A DNA stretch of 64,000 nucleotides from Gigaspora rosea (lineage: Eukaryota > Glomeromycota > Glomeromycetes > Diversisporales > Gigasporaceae), in NCBI GenBank assembly GCA_003550325.1, contig QKWP01001883.1:15665-79664 (forward strand), written 5' to 3'. The stretch's first letter is position 1; each line of letters opens with the position of its first letter. Shown piece by piece: positions 45,800 to 57,539 of the stretch. Both the position numbers and the translations under genes were made by a program. The notes beneath the pieces were generated by a model. It searched no databases and was not told the DNA's origin. It worked only from the letters and a program-made list of their open reading frames with translations.

Positions 45800-47130
45800 C
45801 CTTCTACCACTTATTCAAAATCTCAGTTCACAGGAACTTCACTTTTATACTAATGCCTCAATACAAAACACACAATCATCAAATATCAAATCTGGAATTG
45901 GCTAGATCTGTGAAAATAACACTTCTATCAAATTTAATGCAGCAACTAATTCATACTCTGATACAACACAAACTGAACTTGAAGCAATTATTCCTCTTCT
46001 TCTTGCAACTCCTAATAATAGCCATTTAAATATCCATTTAGCTAACAATACTGCAATCAAAAATTTAAAACAAATACACTTCTCCAAATCTATACAAAAC
46101 AAAAATTGGGTCATTATATCCATTATTAATCAAATTAAATCTATCAAAAACATCTCATTCACTCTACACAAAGTCAAATCACACCTTAACTCATTCTACA
46201 ATCAAGCAAACTTACTTGCAAAACATGGAACTAATAAACCAATACTCAAAATTACTAATAATGTTCTAAATTTACCAATCTATTTTCAATGGCATAGCCA
46301 TCTTATTCCTTTCAAAATACGAACCTTTATCAAAAATATATATACTATACAAGAACTATATTCCTGGTCTACTCTCAAAATATTTAAAAATATACCTAAA
46401 ATTAATTGGACATTATGTTTTGATATACTAAATACACTTGAACACAATCATTTTAAATATTCTTTAAGAATTAAAATCTTAACTAACAATCTTCCAACTG
46501 TGAAAATCTTCATATTCGTTATCCTTATTTATATCCTACATCAAAATGCTGCCACTGTTCAGATACTAAAGATACTTTACACTTACTCCTCTGTTTAAAC
46601 AACAACAATAATATTCAACAATCTGTCATTAATAGAATTACGGATACACTTACTTCTCTCAAAATTACTACCTTATCACCGTTAACAATTCTCAATACTC
46701 TTCTCCACTTCACACTTCATACACATACTCTACAATATAATCTTCTCCTATACTATATTATTGAAATTTATTCTTCTAATATTTTTGAAAATATTAAATT
46801 ACTTACTACTAAACAAACAAAATTATTTTTTACTTCCCTGTCTAATAATCTTTTAAATTGGTTTCAAAATACTGTTTGGTTCCTACGAAATATCTTTCAA
46901 CACCAATAGGAACATGCTTGTAATATTACTTCAAAAATGAAAAGAAAAAAATATTTCTTTCCAAATATATCCCATACAACAACTATAGCCACACCAGATA
47001 TATCATATATAGACTTTTCTCCCTTTATAGAAAAATAGTTTCTACAAGTTTTTTCTTTAACAAACTGTATACAATAATGTCAGGTTATATACCGAGGTTT
47101 CCTTTAACCTATTCTAGCTAGTAAATTAAT
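45800..47130 (+). mobile_element. 5'-truncated, degenerate LINE (RNase H and zinc-knuckle end)
   Basis: The frame from 45846 encodes a recognisable RNase H domain: YTNAS, TELEAI, LANNTAI, KVKSHLNS, NQANLLAKHG. It continues into a typical LINE C-terminal region; after a frameshift near 46500 a CX2C...HX3C knuckle (CCHCSDTKDTLHLLLC) and NWFQNTVWFLRNI follow, ending with a stop at about 46908. Lesions are an in-frame TAG at 45903 (at a position where Trp is usual), at least one frameshift, and Asn at three positions where RNase H needs Asp. The plus strand is very poor in G. The reverse transcriptase and 5' parts are absent. The plus frame 45781-46029 and minus frame 45902-46123 are shadows. Confidence 0.75.
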
Positions 47131-47284
47131 TTGAAATAGTTAATTATAGCATTATTAGAAAATAAAAGGTATAATGTCACATTAGGTGCCTGATTACAGT
47201 AACACAAATGTAGTTCTGAAATCTTTAAATATAAAATTTCTTATTTTTACTTAAATAAAGTTTCAACTCTGGCATTTTAAAAAA

Positions 47285-48075
47285 AAAAATTTTTTGCGAT
47301 TATAGAGAGCAAAAGAAGAAGATTAAAATTATTTTTCCTGTCAAATTACAAATCTGCCATTTTTGCACAAATCAAAAATGTAACTTTGCCAAAAACAAAA
47401 TTTTGCTAAGTTTAAAATAATGAATATGTGTAAAAATATGCTCCGAACAACTTGACTAGAGTAGGTTGGTTATCTTGTAAGAAAAATGTATTATCTATAT
47501 ACTAAAACTAAAATTTTTAGATATTTACTGTAGGTTTCTAAAAATAAGCTACCTCCAAAAGAAGGTTTTTTAGCATGCAATTTTACTTGTATTTAAAGTC
47601 AAAATGTGTTTTTTTTAGCTATTTACTAGGTGAAAAATGGGGTCAAAGTTAGAAAAAATTTTTTTTAAAAAAAATTTTTTCCAAATTTGACTCCATTTTT
47701 TCATTTAGTAAATGGCCAAAAACGCATTTTGACTTTAAATACAAGTAAAATTGCATGCTAAACAACTTTGCTTAAGTGGCCAAAGTAGATTATCTTGACA
47801 AAAAAAGAAGCTTTATATTGAAAACCTAAAAATTTTGGTTTTAGTACATAGATAAACCATTTTTTTTACAAGGTAACCTACTCTAGTTGCCTAAGTAAAG
47901 TTGTTCGGAGTATATTTTTTACACATATTCATCATTTTAAACTTAGCAAAATTTTGTTTTTGGTGAAGTTACATTTTCGATTTGTGCAAAAACGGCAGAT
48001 CTGTAACTTGGCAGGAAAGGTAAGTTTATTCTCCTTCTTTTGCTCTATATAATTGCAAAATTTAATTTTAAATTA
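47285..48075. repeat. 790-bp near-perfect palindrome (foldback element)
   Basis: The whole left half 47285-47670 is repeated inverted in 47675-48075 with scattered mismatches, e.g. gagcaaaagaagaagatt / inverse at 48032, and actttaaatacaagtaaaatt close to the centre. The central core is a run of A8/T6 blocks. It is non-coding. Confidence 0.75.
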
Positions 48076-48195
48076 ATATGTAGTTGTAAATAATCTTGGC
48101 TAACAAGTTTATTGTAATTTTATATGTTTTTTATATAATTTTATATATAACAAAAAACTGGTCCAAAAAAGTGTACCAAATCATATAACTAATAA

Positions 48196-48412
48196 GCTGG
48201 TGATCCAGGACTCCAAAGAACTCTGATACAACTCAGATCTGAGTTTGTATAATTTTAGCAGTATTTTAGCCAAATAGATGTATAAAATAGAGCAAAATTT
48301 GAAAATTTACTATATAAAAATGCAAAGTTTGATGAATTTCTATTCAAAATTTGCTTTTTTTAGAATCATCTGAGTTGTATTAGAGTTCTTCGGGGTTCTG
48401 GTAACCCTCAAC
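48196..48412. repeat. Foldback element, about 40-bp inverted ends
   Basis: The left arm has gaactctgatacaactcagat; the right arm has atctgagttgtattagagttc. It is non-coding. Confidence 0.6.
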
Positions 48413-48505
48413 TATGGGCAAGTAAAGCTGTTGAGGTCATTGTACTAGTCATAGAAAAAAAAAAACAAAAACTAAGACATCGCGAGAATAAGAAACCCGG
48501 AACAT

Positions 48506-48723
48506 TGCAGGTATACTTGCTAGCAAAACATGGACAAATTCCAAATTCAAAAAAAAACAATTGCTATTTGTAAAAAATTAAATCAAAAAAGTAGTCTTAA
48601 AATTTTGCAAATATATTATTAATAAAGTTTTTGAAAAATTAATTTGGGATGTATTTGGGATTTGGGTATGGACAAATTCCAAACTATAGTAATTTGGGAT
48701 TTTGCCAACATGTATAATTGCAG
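48506..48723. repeat. Foldback element with tgcaggtatac-type ends
   Basis: The left arm tgcaggtatacttgctagc...aaattccaaatt pairs with the right arm aatttgggattttgcc...tataattgcagg. The internal word atttgggat is repeated. The minus frame at 48578-48841 overlaps it and is unsupported. Confidence 0.5.
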
Positions 48724-48940
48724 GAGTTTGATGATAATGACCTAACCCTAAGTATTGGCCATAGTTATAGCATAAATAGACTAGTATTTGGCCAGGTAAT
48801 AATGATATGGCAGGAGGAAAAAAAATAAAAAAAATAAACATATATAATATTAGTAAAATATTTGTAATTTCAAAAGCTTTTAATTTTATATATTAATTAT
48901 TATAAATTTTATTTGTGAACATATTTATTTTTAGGAAAAA

Positions 48941-49216
48941 ACTATTTGTACACTATGTGTATGTACACGGGTACTAATTAATTGATTTGCAAATCTGCGT
49001 AAAATATAAATTATAGACCAAAATTAAACCTGATTTAAAATTAGAATTAAAGTTACTTTGAGATTGGAAGAGGTTATTGCTTATATAAAATTTTGCAATA
49101 AATTTTTTTTGTTAGAGCCCAAAGAGTGGTTTCATAAGCAAAATTTTAAGTTATCATATATAGCTGTATTAAGTTATCATATGTACCTGTATTTATACAC
49201 TAGTGTACAAATAGTA
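48941..49216. repeat. Foldback element with actatttgtacact ends
   Basis: actatttgtacactatgtgta at 48941 pairs with tagtgtacaaatagt ending near 49216. It is non-coding. Confidence 0.55.
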
Positions 49217-49649
49217 ATTGCTTTATTTTTAATATAAGCATTATAAAAAAAAATTATGTTTACAAAAATTATAAATTTTTTTTGAATTTTCAATACTGGT
49301 CTGGGGTCCTATATATAAATCATTTATCATATAATTTTAGTAGACAATAAGATTTATATAGAAATTAAAAGTATATAACTAATAAAACTTTTATAATTGT
49401 AATTAAATTTGACTAAAATTTTATAATATAACTTATAGAACAAAAATGCACATTTTATAATAGTAAAATTTTAATAAAGTATATATGTAGTGCACAAATA
49501 ATGCACATAAGTGCATATAAAACTTTAATAGTGCACAAAAATGCTCAATTATTTATTATAAATAAGAAATTTTCTCACTAGCATATTGAATAATATAAGA
49601 TATAAATAATTAAAAGTAAAGTACTATAAAAAATAGGATGTTGATAAAG

Positions 49650-49967
49650 CACACTACTGGTGTTCAACACCACATGTGTTTTGGTCAATTCAAATTCATG
49701 AAATTTGTGTAATGTAAAGATCAGGTGTAATGCAAATTTTTCAAAAAAATGTGTTTTTTTTCAAAATTGTCTATATCGAAAAATTCTGTCTAAAAATCCT
49801 ATCTTCACATTCTAACAAAAAAAATTTCTTGCAAAATTTTGGTATATACTAACCCTAACCCAAACCCTAACTCAAAACCCTAACTCAAACTCTAACTCTA
49901 ACTCTAACAACAAAAAAATTTTTTGCATATTATAATTTGTATTTACTAGTTGAACACCACTGGTGTG
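49650..49967. repeat. Inverted-end element with telomere-like interior
   Basis: cacactactggtgttcaacac (49650) pairs with gttgaacaccactggtgtg (to 49967). At 49852-49910 the interior is a degenerate ccctaac / ctctaac tract. It shares an internal block with 25309-25548. Confidence 0.6.
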
Positions 49968-50265
49968 ATATATATATATTGAAAAATATATTTATTTTGT
50001 ATGAACCAATTAAAAGTTTATGATAAAAAAAATCAAAAATAGAAATTTCATTTTGATAGTATAAAAAACTGATATAGTTTTATTATAATGATCTATAAAC
50101 TAATCGAATTTCAAGTTTAAAAAATTTTCTTATCTATAAATAAACTAGTATAAAAGTAAACAATAACAATATATTAAAAGCCAATTTTTTTAAATTTTTT
50201 TAACTAAAATTTTAACATACAAACAAATACCAAAAATCTTTTTTTAAAATATTATTATTTCAAAA

Positions 50266-51389
50266 ATGGCATTTTTCAAAAAATTTGTAAACACATTCAA
50301 CAAAAAAGAATTACTCAATATTGAGCATCAATCTGAAAATTTTGAAGCTACAAATAACAATTTTAAAGAAATTGATAATAAATTAGAGGTAAGTGGCAAA
50401 GACCCTTACACTAGTATTTGTGATACTAAAGCTACGTTGTCTTTAGGAATAGAACATTATTATGAATAATCAAATCTATTGGTATGATAATAATGTTTAT
50501 TATTTTAGAGAATGCGAGTTTGTCTGCAAGTTATATTTTGGTAAAGTTAGCTGCAATCCATGGATGAATAGAAATTTCATACTAAAGCAGGTTAGTTTTT
50601 TTTGCAGCTTCAAGAAAAAAATTGGCCAGAAATTCAACAGAATTTTGATTTGAATTGTGGAAATGAAAATGGAGATTCAACTCTATTTGATAATGACCAA
50701 TTCACTTTATTGACAAACAATTCAGAAGATTTAGTAATTGAACCTCCCAGACTATTTATTAATGGAGAGAATCAATTAACTAGTTCTAAATCTACACTAA
50801 TTAAAAATTCAATTAGTGACAAATTTTTTTATCAAATGTGTTTATTTTTTTAATTTTAGTTATACCTACTTTGCTTGTTCGTATATTTTTCTTTTTTGCT
50901 ATTGTAATTTTTGAATTAAAACCAATTTTAATTAGATTAGAATTGAGCAAAAATAATTTTAACTATATGTTAGATCCTCAACAAATTTTATTTACACAAG
51001 CTCAAATTAATTCATATTTCTTAGGTAATGATAGATTTACAGTTGAGGATACAATACTGATACAATTAATGATTTGGTTACTGATAAATTAAAATCTCAA
51101 AACTTACCAATTATTCATGTTTGTCTAAATGAAAATAACCAGTATATTTTTGCTAAGAATAGAAGATTTTATTGTTATTAGCAAGCTATTCAAAAAGGTG
51201 CAAACTTTAAAAAAGTACTTGTAAGAATAGTTAGAGAAACTAATGAAAATGCTGGTTTTTGGTTAGAAAAGAGAAAAAAGTTTAAAAATTATTAAAAACA
51301 AAATTTGGAATAATGTAGTTGTTTCACATCTTGCTAGACCAAATAAAATTTGTCAAGAAAACAGAGAGGTTTGGGTAAAAGATTTTTAA
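50266..51389 (+). pseudogene. Broken gene with ParB/sulfiredoxin-like segment
   Basis: Exon 1 (50266-50388, MAFFKKFVNTFNKKELL start, donor GTAAGT) and a second exon from 50608 (after tttgcag; LQEKNWPEIQQNF, VIEPPRLFINGEN) are plausible. After a stop, a hydrophobic stretch (VIPTLLVRIFFFFAIVIF) leads to LDPQQILFTQAQINSYFLGND and VEDT, then after a frameshift NLPIIHVCLNENNQYIFAKN and RRFYCY-stop-QAIQKGANFKKVLVRI. The order (LDP..I.FTQ, an IEDTI-like helix, then an NRRF motif) resembles ParB/Srx-fold DNA-binding proteins; this resemblance is tentative. With two stops and two frame changes I call it a pseudogene. Confidence 0.5.
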
Positions 51390-52029
51390 TTTTTATATTT
51401 ATTTTTTTATTGTATTATATATATTTATTTATAATAAATTAACAATTGCTTTTTTATATAATTACAATAATTTTTTTATACTTGTTATTTTAAATTTAAA
51501 TTTTTATACTTGTTATTATAAAGTATTTTAAAATTTATACTCATTTAACAAATTTTTTATTTATGTTTACTATAATAAAAGTATTTTAAAAATTTATACA
51601 ATTAACTAATTTTTATTATATTAATTATTATAAAAGAATTTTAAAAATTTTAATTTTTTATTAACAACAAACTAGACTAACTAGGCTTGTAGCCTGAGAA
51701 CTGGGACTGGCATACCAAGTACTAGCTTCAGCTCAAAAAAAAAAGTGGGATGCCCTGCAGGGTATTAAGTTGTACTTGGTTATTTGTTTAATTAATTTAA
51801 CTATGTGGCCAGGCCACATAATCCTTTCAAGTCTTTTGGCAAGATAAGTGTATGTACGCAAAATTGCTATGCAATTTTGAATTTGTTTATTTATTTTAAT
51901 TTGTATTAACTAACAATCTTATAAAAACAATAATCTAATCATCCAATAAAAGAAATTAAAATTGGTTTATAATAAAACATAGATTTTTGAATTTGAATTT
52001 TGTTTAACTCAAAGCTAAATGAATTACAA

Positions 52030-52745
52030 AACTATTTTGTTCTTTGATTTTTTAATATTACGAATCATTTTTCTATATTGAATAACTACATAATTCATCT
52101 CTTGCATATATAGCTTTTTACAGCAAAATAAAATTTTATGAATTTTAGATTTAATTATTTCAAAAAGTTCTGGATCTTTGATTGATATATTTATATCTTC
52201 ATTACTAAGAAATATTGATTGTAGTGTTTTCTTGTACTTGATATTAATAAATTTTGGTATTTGGTGTGTTGTTTATAATTTTTATTGTAGACTGGTTGCA
52301 GAATTTCTATATGATTTTTCCTTTAATTTGATTAGCAAGTTGTTGAAAAAGAATTTCTATTTTTGATATTGGCTTTAAAAGTTCTAGTATTTCTAAATAT
52401 AATTCTGGTTTAAATTGATATTTGCTATATTTTATAGCAAAATCAATTATATATTGATTTGGAGTTTGTGAATTTAAAATTTCATTTTTTATATTTTGAT
52501 ATTTTATCAAGACTTTATTACTTGATAATTCTAATTGATCACAAAAACAAAGATTTTCATTAATTATTTTAATAAAATATTAATAAAGATTTGAATTTTG
52601 TGAAAAGATTTGATTTTGTTTAAGTAATGATATATTATTGATCTAAACTCCAAGCAATTTCTTTTTTTCATAATAAATTTTTGAATAAAATTCTTTCCAT
52701 TTTTTTGTTTCTGTTTGTATTTTTTTAAAATAATTTATTTGTATT
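52030..52745 (-). pseudogene. Degenerate minus-strand reading frame, unknown family
   Basis: Read on the minus strand from MKISKIQINYFKKIQTETKK (52745 side), the frame is Lys/Ile-rich and broken by a TAG and a TAA. It resumes through an intact 67-residue part (52510-52307, FKPELYLEILELLKPIS) and, after a frame change, continues as SNEDINISIKDPELFEIIKS. The helical, charged composition looks like former protein sequence rather than random AT DNA, but I cannot name it. Confidence 0.35.
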
Positions 52746-53169
52746 TTACTGATTTTCATTTTAAATTACTAAAAGAAGATGACAATTAAGGGCATTTATA
52801 GTTTATTTTTGCTAAGCTACATTTTTTCATATTCTAGTTTGTAATTAATTACTTGTTTGAATACATTTTTGTTATTTTTTTTACCATAAAATCGCTTTCT
52901 ATGTTTTATATTGTCTTTATATTTCTGGTGCTTTTTTTGTTGAATCATAAGAAATATTTGATACTCCTAATGTATTTGATTTGTATTTGTTTTTAAAAAT
53001 TATTATTTTTAAAAAAATATAAAATTATAAAGAATTCACTCTAAAGTTTAAAAAAATAAATTTAGAATTTTTTTTAAAGAATAAGTTATTTTTAAACTAA
53101 AAAAATTGCTGACCAACAGGAATTAACCGATGCGATGATAAAATTTTAAATCAAAAATATAAAATTTTA

Positions 53170-53706
53170 TTAAATAATATGCAAGATGTTACTCAACGCA
53201 ATATAGCATTATTGCAAGACAAAAATAATTTGAACTAAGCCAATACTGCATTACAAAAAAGAGTTGAAGAATTAATGAATGGATTAAATCTATCAACTAA
53301 AACAATTGAAGAGCTAACAAAATCAAATAATGCATACAAAATTGGAATTCAGAAAATAGAAGATGAATGAAACTTTTACAAAGCAGCAAATTTTGAAGAA
53401 TTTAACAAATTTATTGAAAACTATGTAGTTAATTTATTTGATAATTTAAATTTCAACAACCCAATCATAAACAAGATTTTTGGAGTTATACAAAAGCTTA
53501 ATTTATTGAACAATAGATATATTTATATAATCTATACCAAATTTTTGAAACCAGTATTTGTAATTTTGTATGCTCATCTCATCGATTTTAGAAAATTTCG
53601 TATAACTGAAATTTTATTTATGAATTTATTAACAGTATTTTGTACTTTAACTTTTATTTTTTCACGAGTTAATTACTTATTTGTGTGCGTAAAATACAAT
53701 AAATAA
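53170..53706 (+). pseudogene. Degenerate coiled-coil-like reading frame, unknown family
   Basis: The frame reads LLNNMQDVTQRNIALLQDKN, is cut by TAA at 53236, resumes as ANTALQKRVEELMNGLNLST with heptad-like spacing, is cut by a TGA after KIEDE, then ends in an intact piece (53506-53706) with two hydrophobic stretches. It may be a coiled-coil plus membrane-anchored protein. No family is recognised. Confidence 0.35.
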
Positions 53707-53849
53707 GCTCAAGATTTATTTAGTTTAGTATATAAAATTTGTCAAACAAAAATTGTGATTTAATTGGTAAATTTTAAATTTACAAATTAATAAATGTTGA
53801 TCTGATTATAAATTTACAAATTGATAAATTTTAAATTACAAATTAGTAA

Positions 53850-55745
53850 ATGAAATTTCAAGTTTCAAGTTTTTGTTAAATATATTTTCAAAATAACATA
53901 CTATTAGACAATGATTTACAAAAAATTTTACTATGCTAACTAAAAAAATTTTATTACAAGACTTGTAGAGCATATCTCAGAGCATTTAAATCTCAAATTT
54001 CTTGAAAAATATTAAAAACTCATGGAGATATCAACGATTTGTAAATTTGGACACATATGTTTTCGCAAGTTTTCCCCTAAACTTCAACTGATTCCGGAAG
54101 CACTTTCTCAAAATAAGTAACTGATAGAATAGGTATTCAAGAGTTTACTATAAAAATTTCAGCTTATTTGGTCAAATATTCATTGATTAACAACACATAT
54201 GGGCCAATTTGATGCATTCCATTAGTGTGATATTTTCGATATTGCACATCAATTTTGTGATTATCTTGAATTTAAACCAATTAGGTTCTTATTTTATTTG
54301 TTTTGATTTCTATTTGGAAAATTTGTTACTCGATTGTTACTCAATCCTAAAAAGAAAAAACAACCAATTTAGGCCGAATTATTCTGGTTATGGGCCAGAT
54401 TTATTATTTTTTTATTATAATGCTGTAATGACATGATTTTGTCACATCAAACGATCTTCATATGCATCAAATTCACCCATATAAATTTTTATTTTATTTC
54501 CAGATTCGGGATGTTTTAAAATTTTCATTTTTGATGAAGACGGAAAAATCACCATCACAGGCTAAATTTTTTAAAGCTACATAATAATATATATTCAACT
54601 TCTACAAACCATTAGAGTATGGTCATAAAATTTTTCTTGTGAAATTTTATAGTATTTGGATAAGAATTGGTAGAGTTATTGAAATTTTTTGTTTGTTTAC
54701 TAATTAGTAAAAATTTCAAGTTTTTTGTTAGATACGTTTTCAAAATAACCCACTGTTCAGCGATGATTTACAAGAAATTTTACTATGCTAACTAAAAAAG
54801 TTCTATAACAAGCCTTGTAGGGCATATCTCAGAGCATTTGAATCTCAAATTTCGTGCGTTTTTACAAGTTTTGCCCTAAACTTCAAATGTTTCTAGAAGG
54901 GCTTTCTCCAAATGAAACCTCAAAAATTCATCTAAGTAAGCTGATAGAATAGGTATTCGAAAGTTTATCATAAATATTTCAGCTCATTTGGTCAAATATT
55001 CATCGATAAACAATGATTTTTTATTTTATTTCCAGATTCAGAATTTTTTTAAAATTTTTAATTTTGATGAAGATGAAAAAATTACCATTACAGGCTAGAT
55101 TTTTTAAAGCTACATAATAATATATGTTCAAATTCTACAAACCATTAGAGTATGGTCACAAAATTTTTCCTGTGAAATCTCATAGTATTTGGACAAATAT
55201 TGATGAAGTTATTGAATTTTTTCATTTATTTACAAATTAGTAAGAATTTCAAGTTTTTTATTAGATACATTTTCAAAATAACCCACTATACGGTGATGAT
55301 TTACAAGAAATTTTACTATGCTAACTAAAAAAAAATTTATAACAAGCCTTGTAGGATCTCAGAGCATTTGAATCTCAAATTTCATGCGTTTTTACAAGTT
55401 TTGCCCTAAACTTCAAATGTTTCTAGAAGGGCTTTCTCCAAATGAAACCTCAAAAATTCATCTAAGTAAGCTGATAGAATAGGTATTTGAGAGTTTATTA
55501 TAAAAATTTCAGCTCATTTGGTCAAATATTCATTGATTAACAACAATTTTTCATTTTATTTACAGATTCGGGATTTTTTAAAGTTTTCAATTTTAATAAA
55601 GACGGAAAAATTACCATTATTGGCTAGATTTTTAAAGCAACATAATAATATATGTTCAAATTCTACAAACTATTAGAGTATGATCATAAAATTTTTTTTG
55701 TGAAATCTCATAGTATTTGGACCATTATTGATGAAGTTATATTAA
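53850..55745. repeat. 533-bp tandem repeat, three copies
   Basis: Copies begin at about 53863, 54714 and 55247 (tttcaagttttt...gttttcaaaataac). They share ttttactatgctaactaaaa, caaacttcaa(c/a)tg-type words, ctgatagaataggtatt and taaagctacataataatat. The first copy is longer because it holds an insertion (54197-54482) and extra sequence. It is non-coding. Confidence 0.85.
54197..54482. mobile_element. Element inserted in the first tandem copy
   Basis: Comparison with the uninterrupted second and third copies defines the insert. Its ends are inverses: atatgggccaatttgatgcat and atgcatcaaattcacccatat. It includes ggccgaattattctggttatgggcc, similar to the core of the hAT-type element at 13954-14117. 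The 75-residue frame 54209-54436 lies inside and is not a gene. Confidence 0.7.
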
Positions 55746-55749
55746 TTAA

Positions 55750-56650
55750 ATAAATAATTGAAAAAATATTCTTTTTTTAAATGGTTAAACAATAAATTAA
55801 AAAATTTTTAATGATTATTTCTAGTTTTGTGATTGTTATATTAATGAAATAGTTTAAAAAATCAACCAATTCAAATAATTAATTTATCTAATAATTTCAA
55901 AAATTTATTAATTTTTGATACAATTTGTTCTGCAAAATTTTAATTGTGAAATTTATTTTACTATTAGGAAGATTTGCTGGATTGGTACATTACTAATAAA
56001 TACTTATGAATTTTTGATAACAACACAAAAAATAAATTTGATCAGAAGTTTTTGGAAAGACAAATTTTAGGTTACAATGTATCCTGAATTTAATAAATTT
56101 AGGATACATTTAGACCATCCTAAAAAATCTTTCATTATATCTAAAAAATTATCAAAAATCTTTCATCATTTTTCTTTCATCATGTTTTTCTGAATTCCCA
56201 GCATTTTACTAGTAACTTTCTTAAAAAAAAAAATTGACACAAAATGTAATTGTATTCCAAAAAACATGATTTTTTTATGGAAAAACACTATTTTTGGGTG
56301 AAACCGGACTTTTACTAATAAACTTCAAAAAAAAAATATGCACAACATCAAATTTCAAAATTCTTTCATCATTGAAAATCTTTCATATTTACCTTAGATT
56401 TTGGAGGGGTCTAATGTCACACTCCTTTTTAACTATAAACACATGGGTGACAATTAATAACTTGTCACACCCTATTATATATGACTAAAATCATGAGCTT
56501 ATTAATGACTAATGCAGTAGCCCATACTACCAATCAGTCACCATATGGCAGTGGCTCTGATTGGCTTGTTGGTTACTGTGCCTCAGAGTTGTAACATTAT
56601 TTGATCACTACGTTACCCTACTAATTATTTAAAAACAATAAGTAAAGGAC
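55750..56650. other. Intergenic DNA without a supported gene
   Basis: A palindrome (tgtatcctgaatttaataaa / tttaggataca, 56080-56111) and repeated tctttcat words (56130-56390) are visible. The 64-residue frame 56294-56488 is unsupported. Confidence 0.4.
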
Positions 56651-56654
56651 AAAT

Positions 56655-56715
56655 ATTACAAACAATCCTATTGGCTCTATGTCATATGATGGACACAGCT
56701 TTAGACAACCCCTAT
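56655..56715. mobile_element. Truncated end of a GGGGTC-family MITE
   Basis: The reverse complement reads GGGGTTGTCTAAAGC...tgacatagagccaatagg, matching the left 60 bp of 22316-22596. The other end is missing. Confidence 0.65.
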
Positions 56716-57021
56716 TTTTAGAATCAGAAAAACTTGCTCTATAATTTTAATTAATAGTTCAACCTGTTGCACTTCTAACAAAAAATGATCCTCTCACAAT
56801 TTTGTATTAATTTTGACCATAACCCTAACTCTAATTCTAGGCGGAATTAATTATTAGTACATTAGGGGCACAAAATGCACAGGAGCACCATTTAGATTTT
56901 TCCAAGAAAAAAATCAAAACCACAAATTTTATATAATTTGCAATATTTTTTCTGTTATTATTTATTGATTGTTAGCAAGCAATTTAGTTTTAATATGAAG
57001 ATCCTTTATACGTGTATCTAA

Positions 57022-57500
57022 TAAATTGTTAAATTTTGATTTTTTTTAAAAAAAATATAACTGCTTAGCAATGACTATCTGATCTAAATAATAAATTATT
57101 GTAATTACTAAACTTTAAATAAACGTATATTTTTATTCAATTAATAAATCACGAAATACAGTAGGGTTCGCTTTTTAATATAATCTATAAGCCAAAAATT
57201 GGCCAATCGGATTTAATGACCGTTATGCTAAAAGAATCGATGTGGTTGGACACTGCTTTAGACGTCTCTATATAAGATGCGACCTACAACATCTGGGTTG
57301 GTTAAAGCGGAGTGAAATTTAGTTAGGGTTAGGGTTACCATTTTAATGCAATTAGAAGGTTTTTTTATATATAGATATCAAGAATCCAATTTATGCAGTA
57401 TGTAGATCATATATTGACTCCGCTTTATAACCGACCCCCATTTTTGGATAAAAGTCATTGTTAGAATAAAGTTGTTCGTTTTGGGAGAATTATGCAACTA
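57022..57500. repeat. Left arm of a direct repeat bracketing the satellite
   Basis: Homologous to 60515-60836 (attggccaatcggatttaatgacc, gggagaattatgcaacta). It holds a 145-bp insertion (57294-57438) missing from the right arm, and a stub of a GGGGTC-family MITE end (ggacactgctttagacgtctc). Confidence 0.8.
57294..57438. mobile_element. Short inverted-end element, absent from the duplicate site
   Basis: The right arm reads ctacaacatc-catttttgg where this site has ctacaacatc-[145 bp]-catttttgg. The ends tgggttggttaaagcggagt and actccgctttataaccgacc are inverted. The interior contains ttagttagggttagggttacc. No target duplication beyond one base is seen. Confidence 0.75.
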
Positions 57501-57539
57501 ATCATTTGTCACTCGACCCACTTCAACCACATGACGAAG

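Noticed and set aside
49852..49910. Possible true telomere
   Set aside because: The ccctaac tract is short, degenerate and inside an inverted-end element, with unique sequence on both sides.
52030..53706. Use of TGA as Trp (mitochondrial or plasmid code)
   Set aside because: One TGA could fit, but TAA and TAG also interrupt the same frames, so simple decay is more likely.
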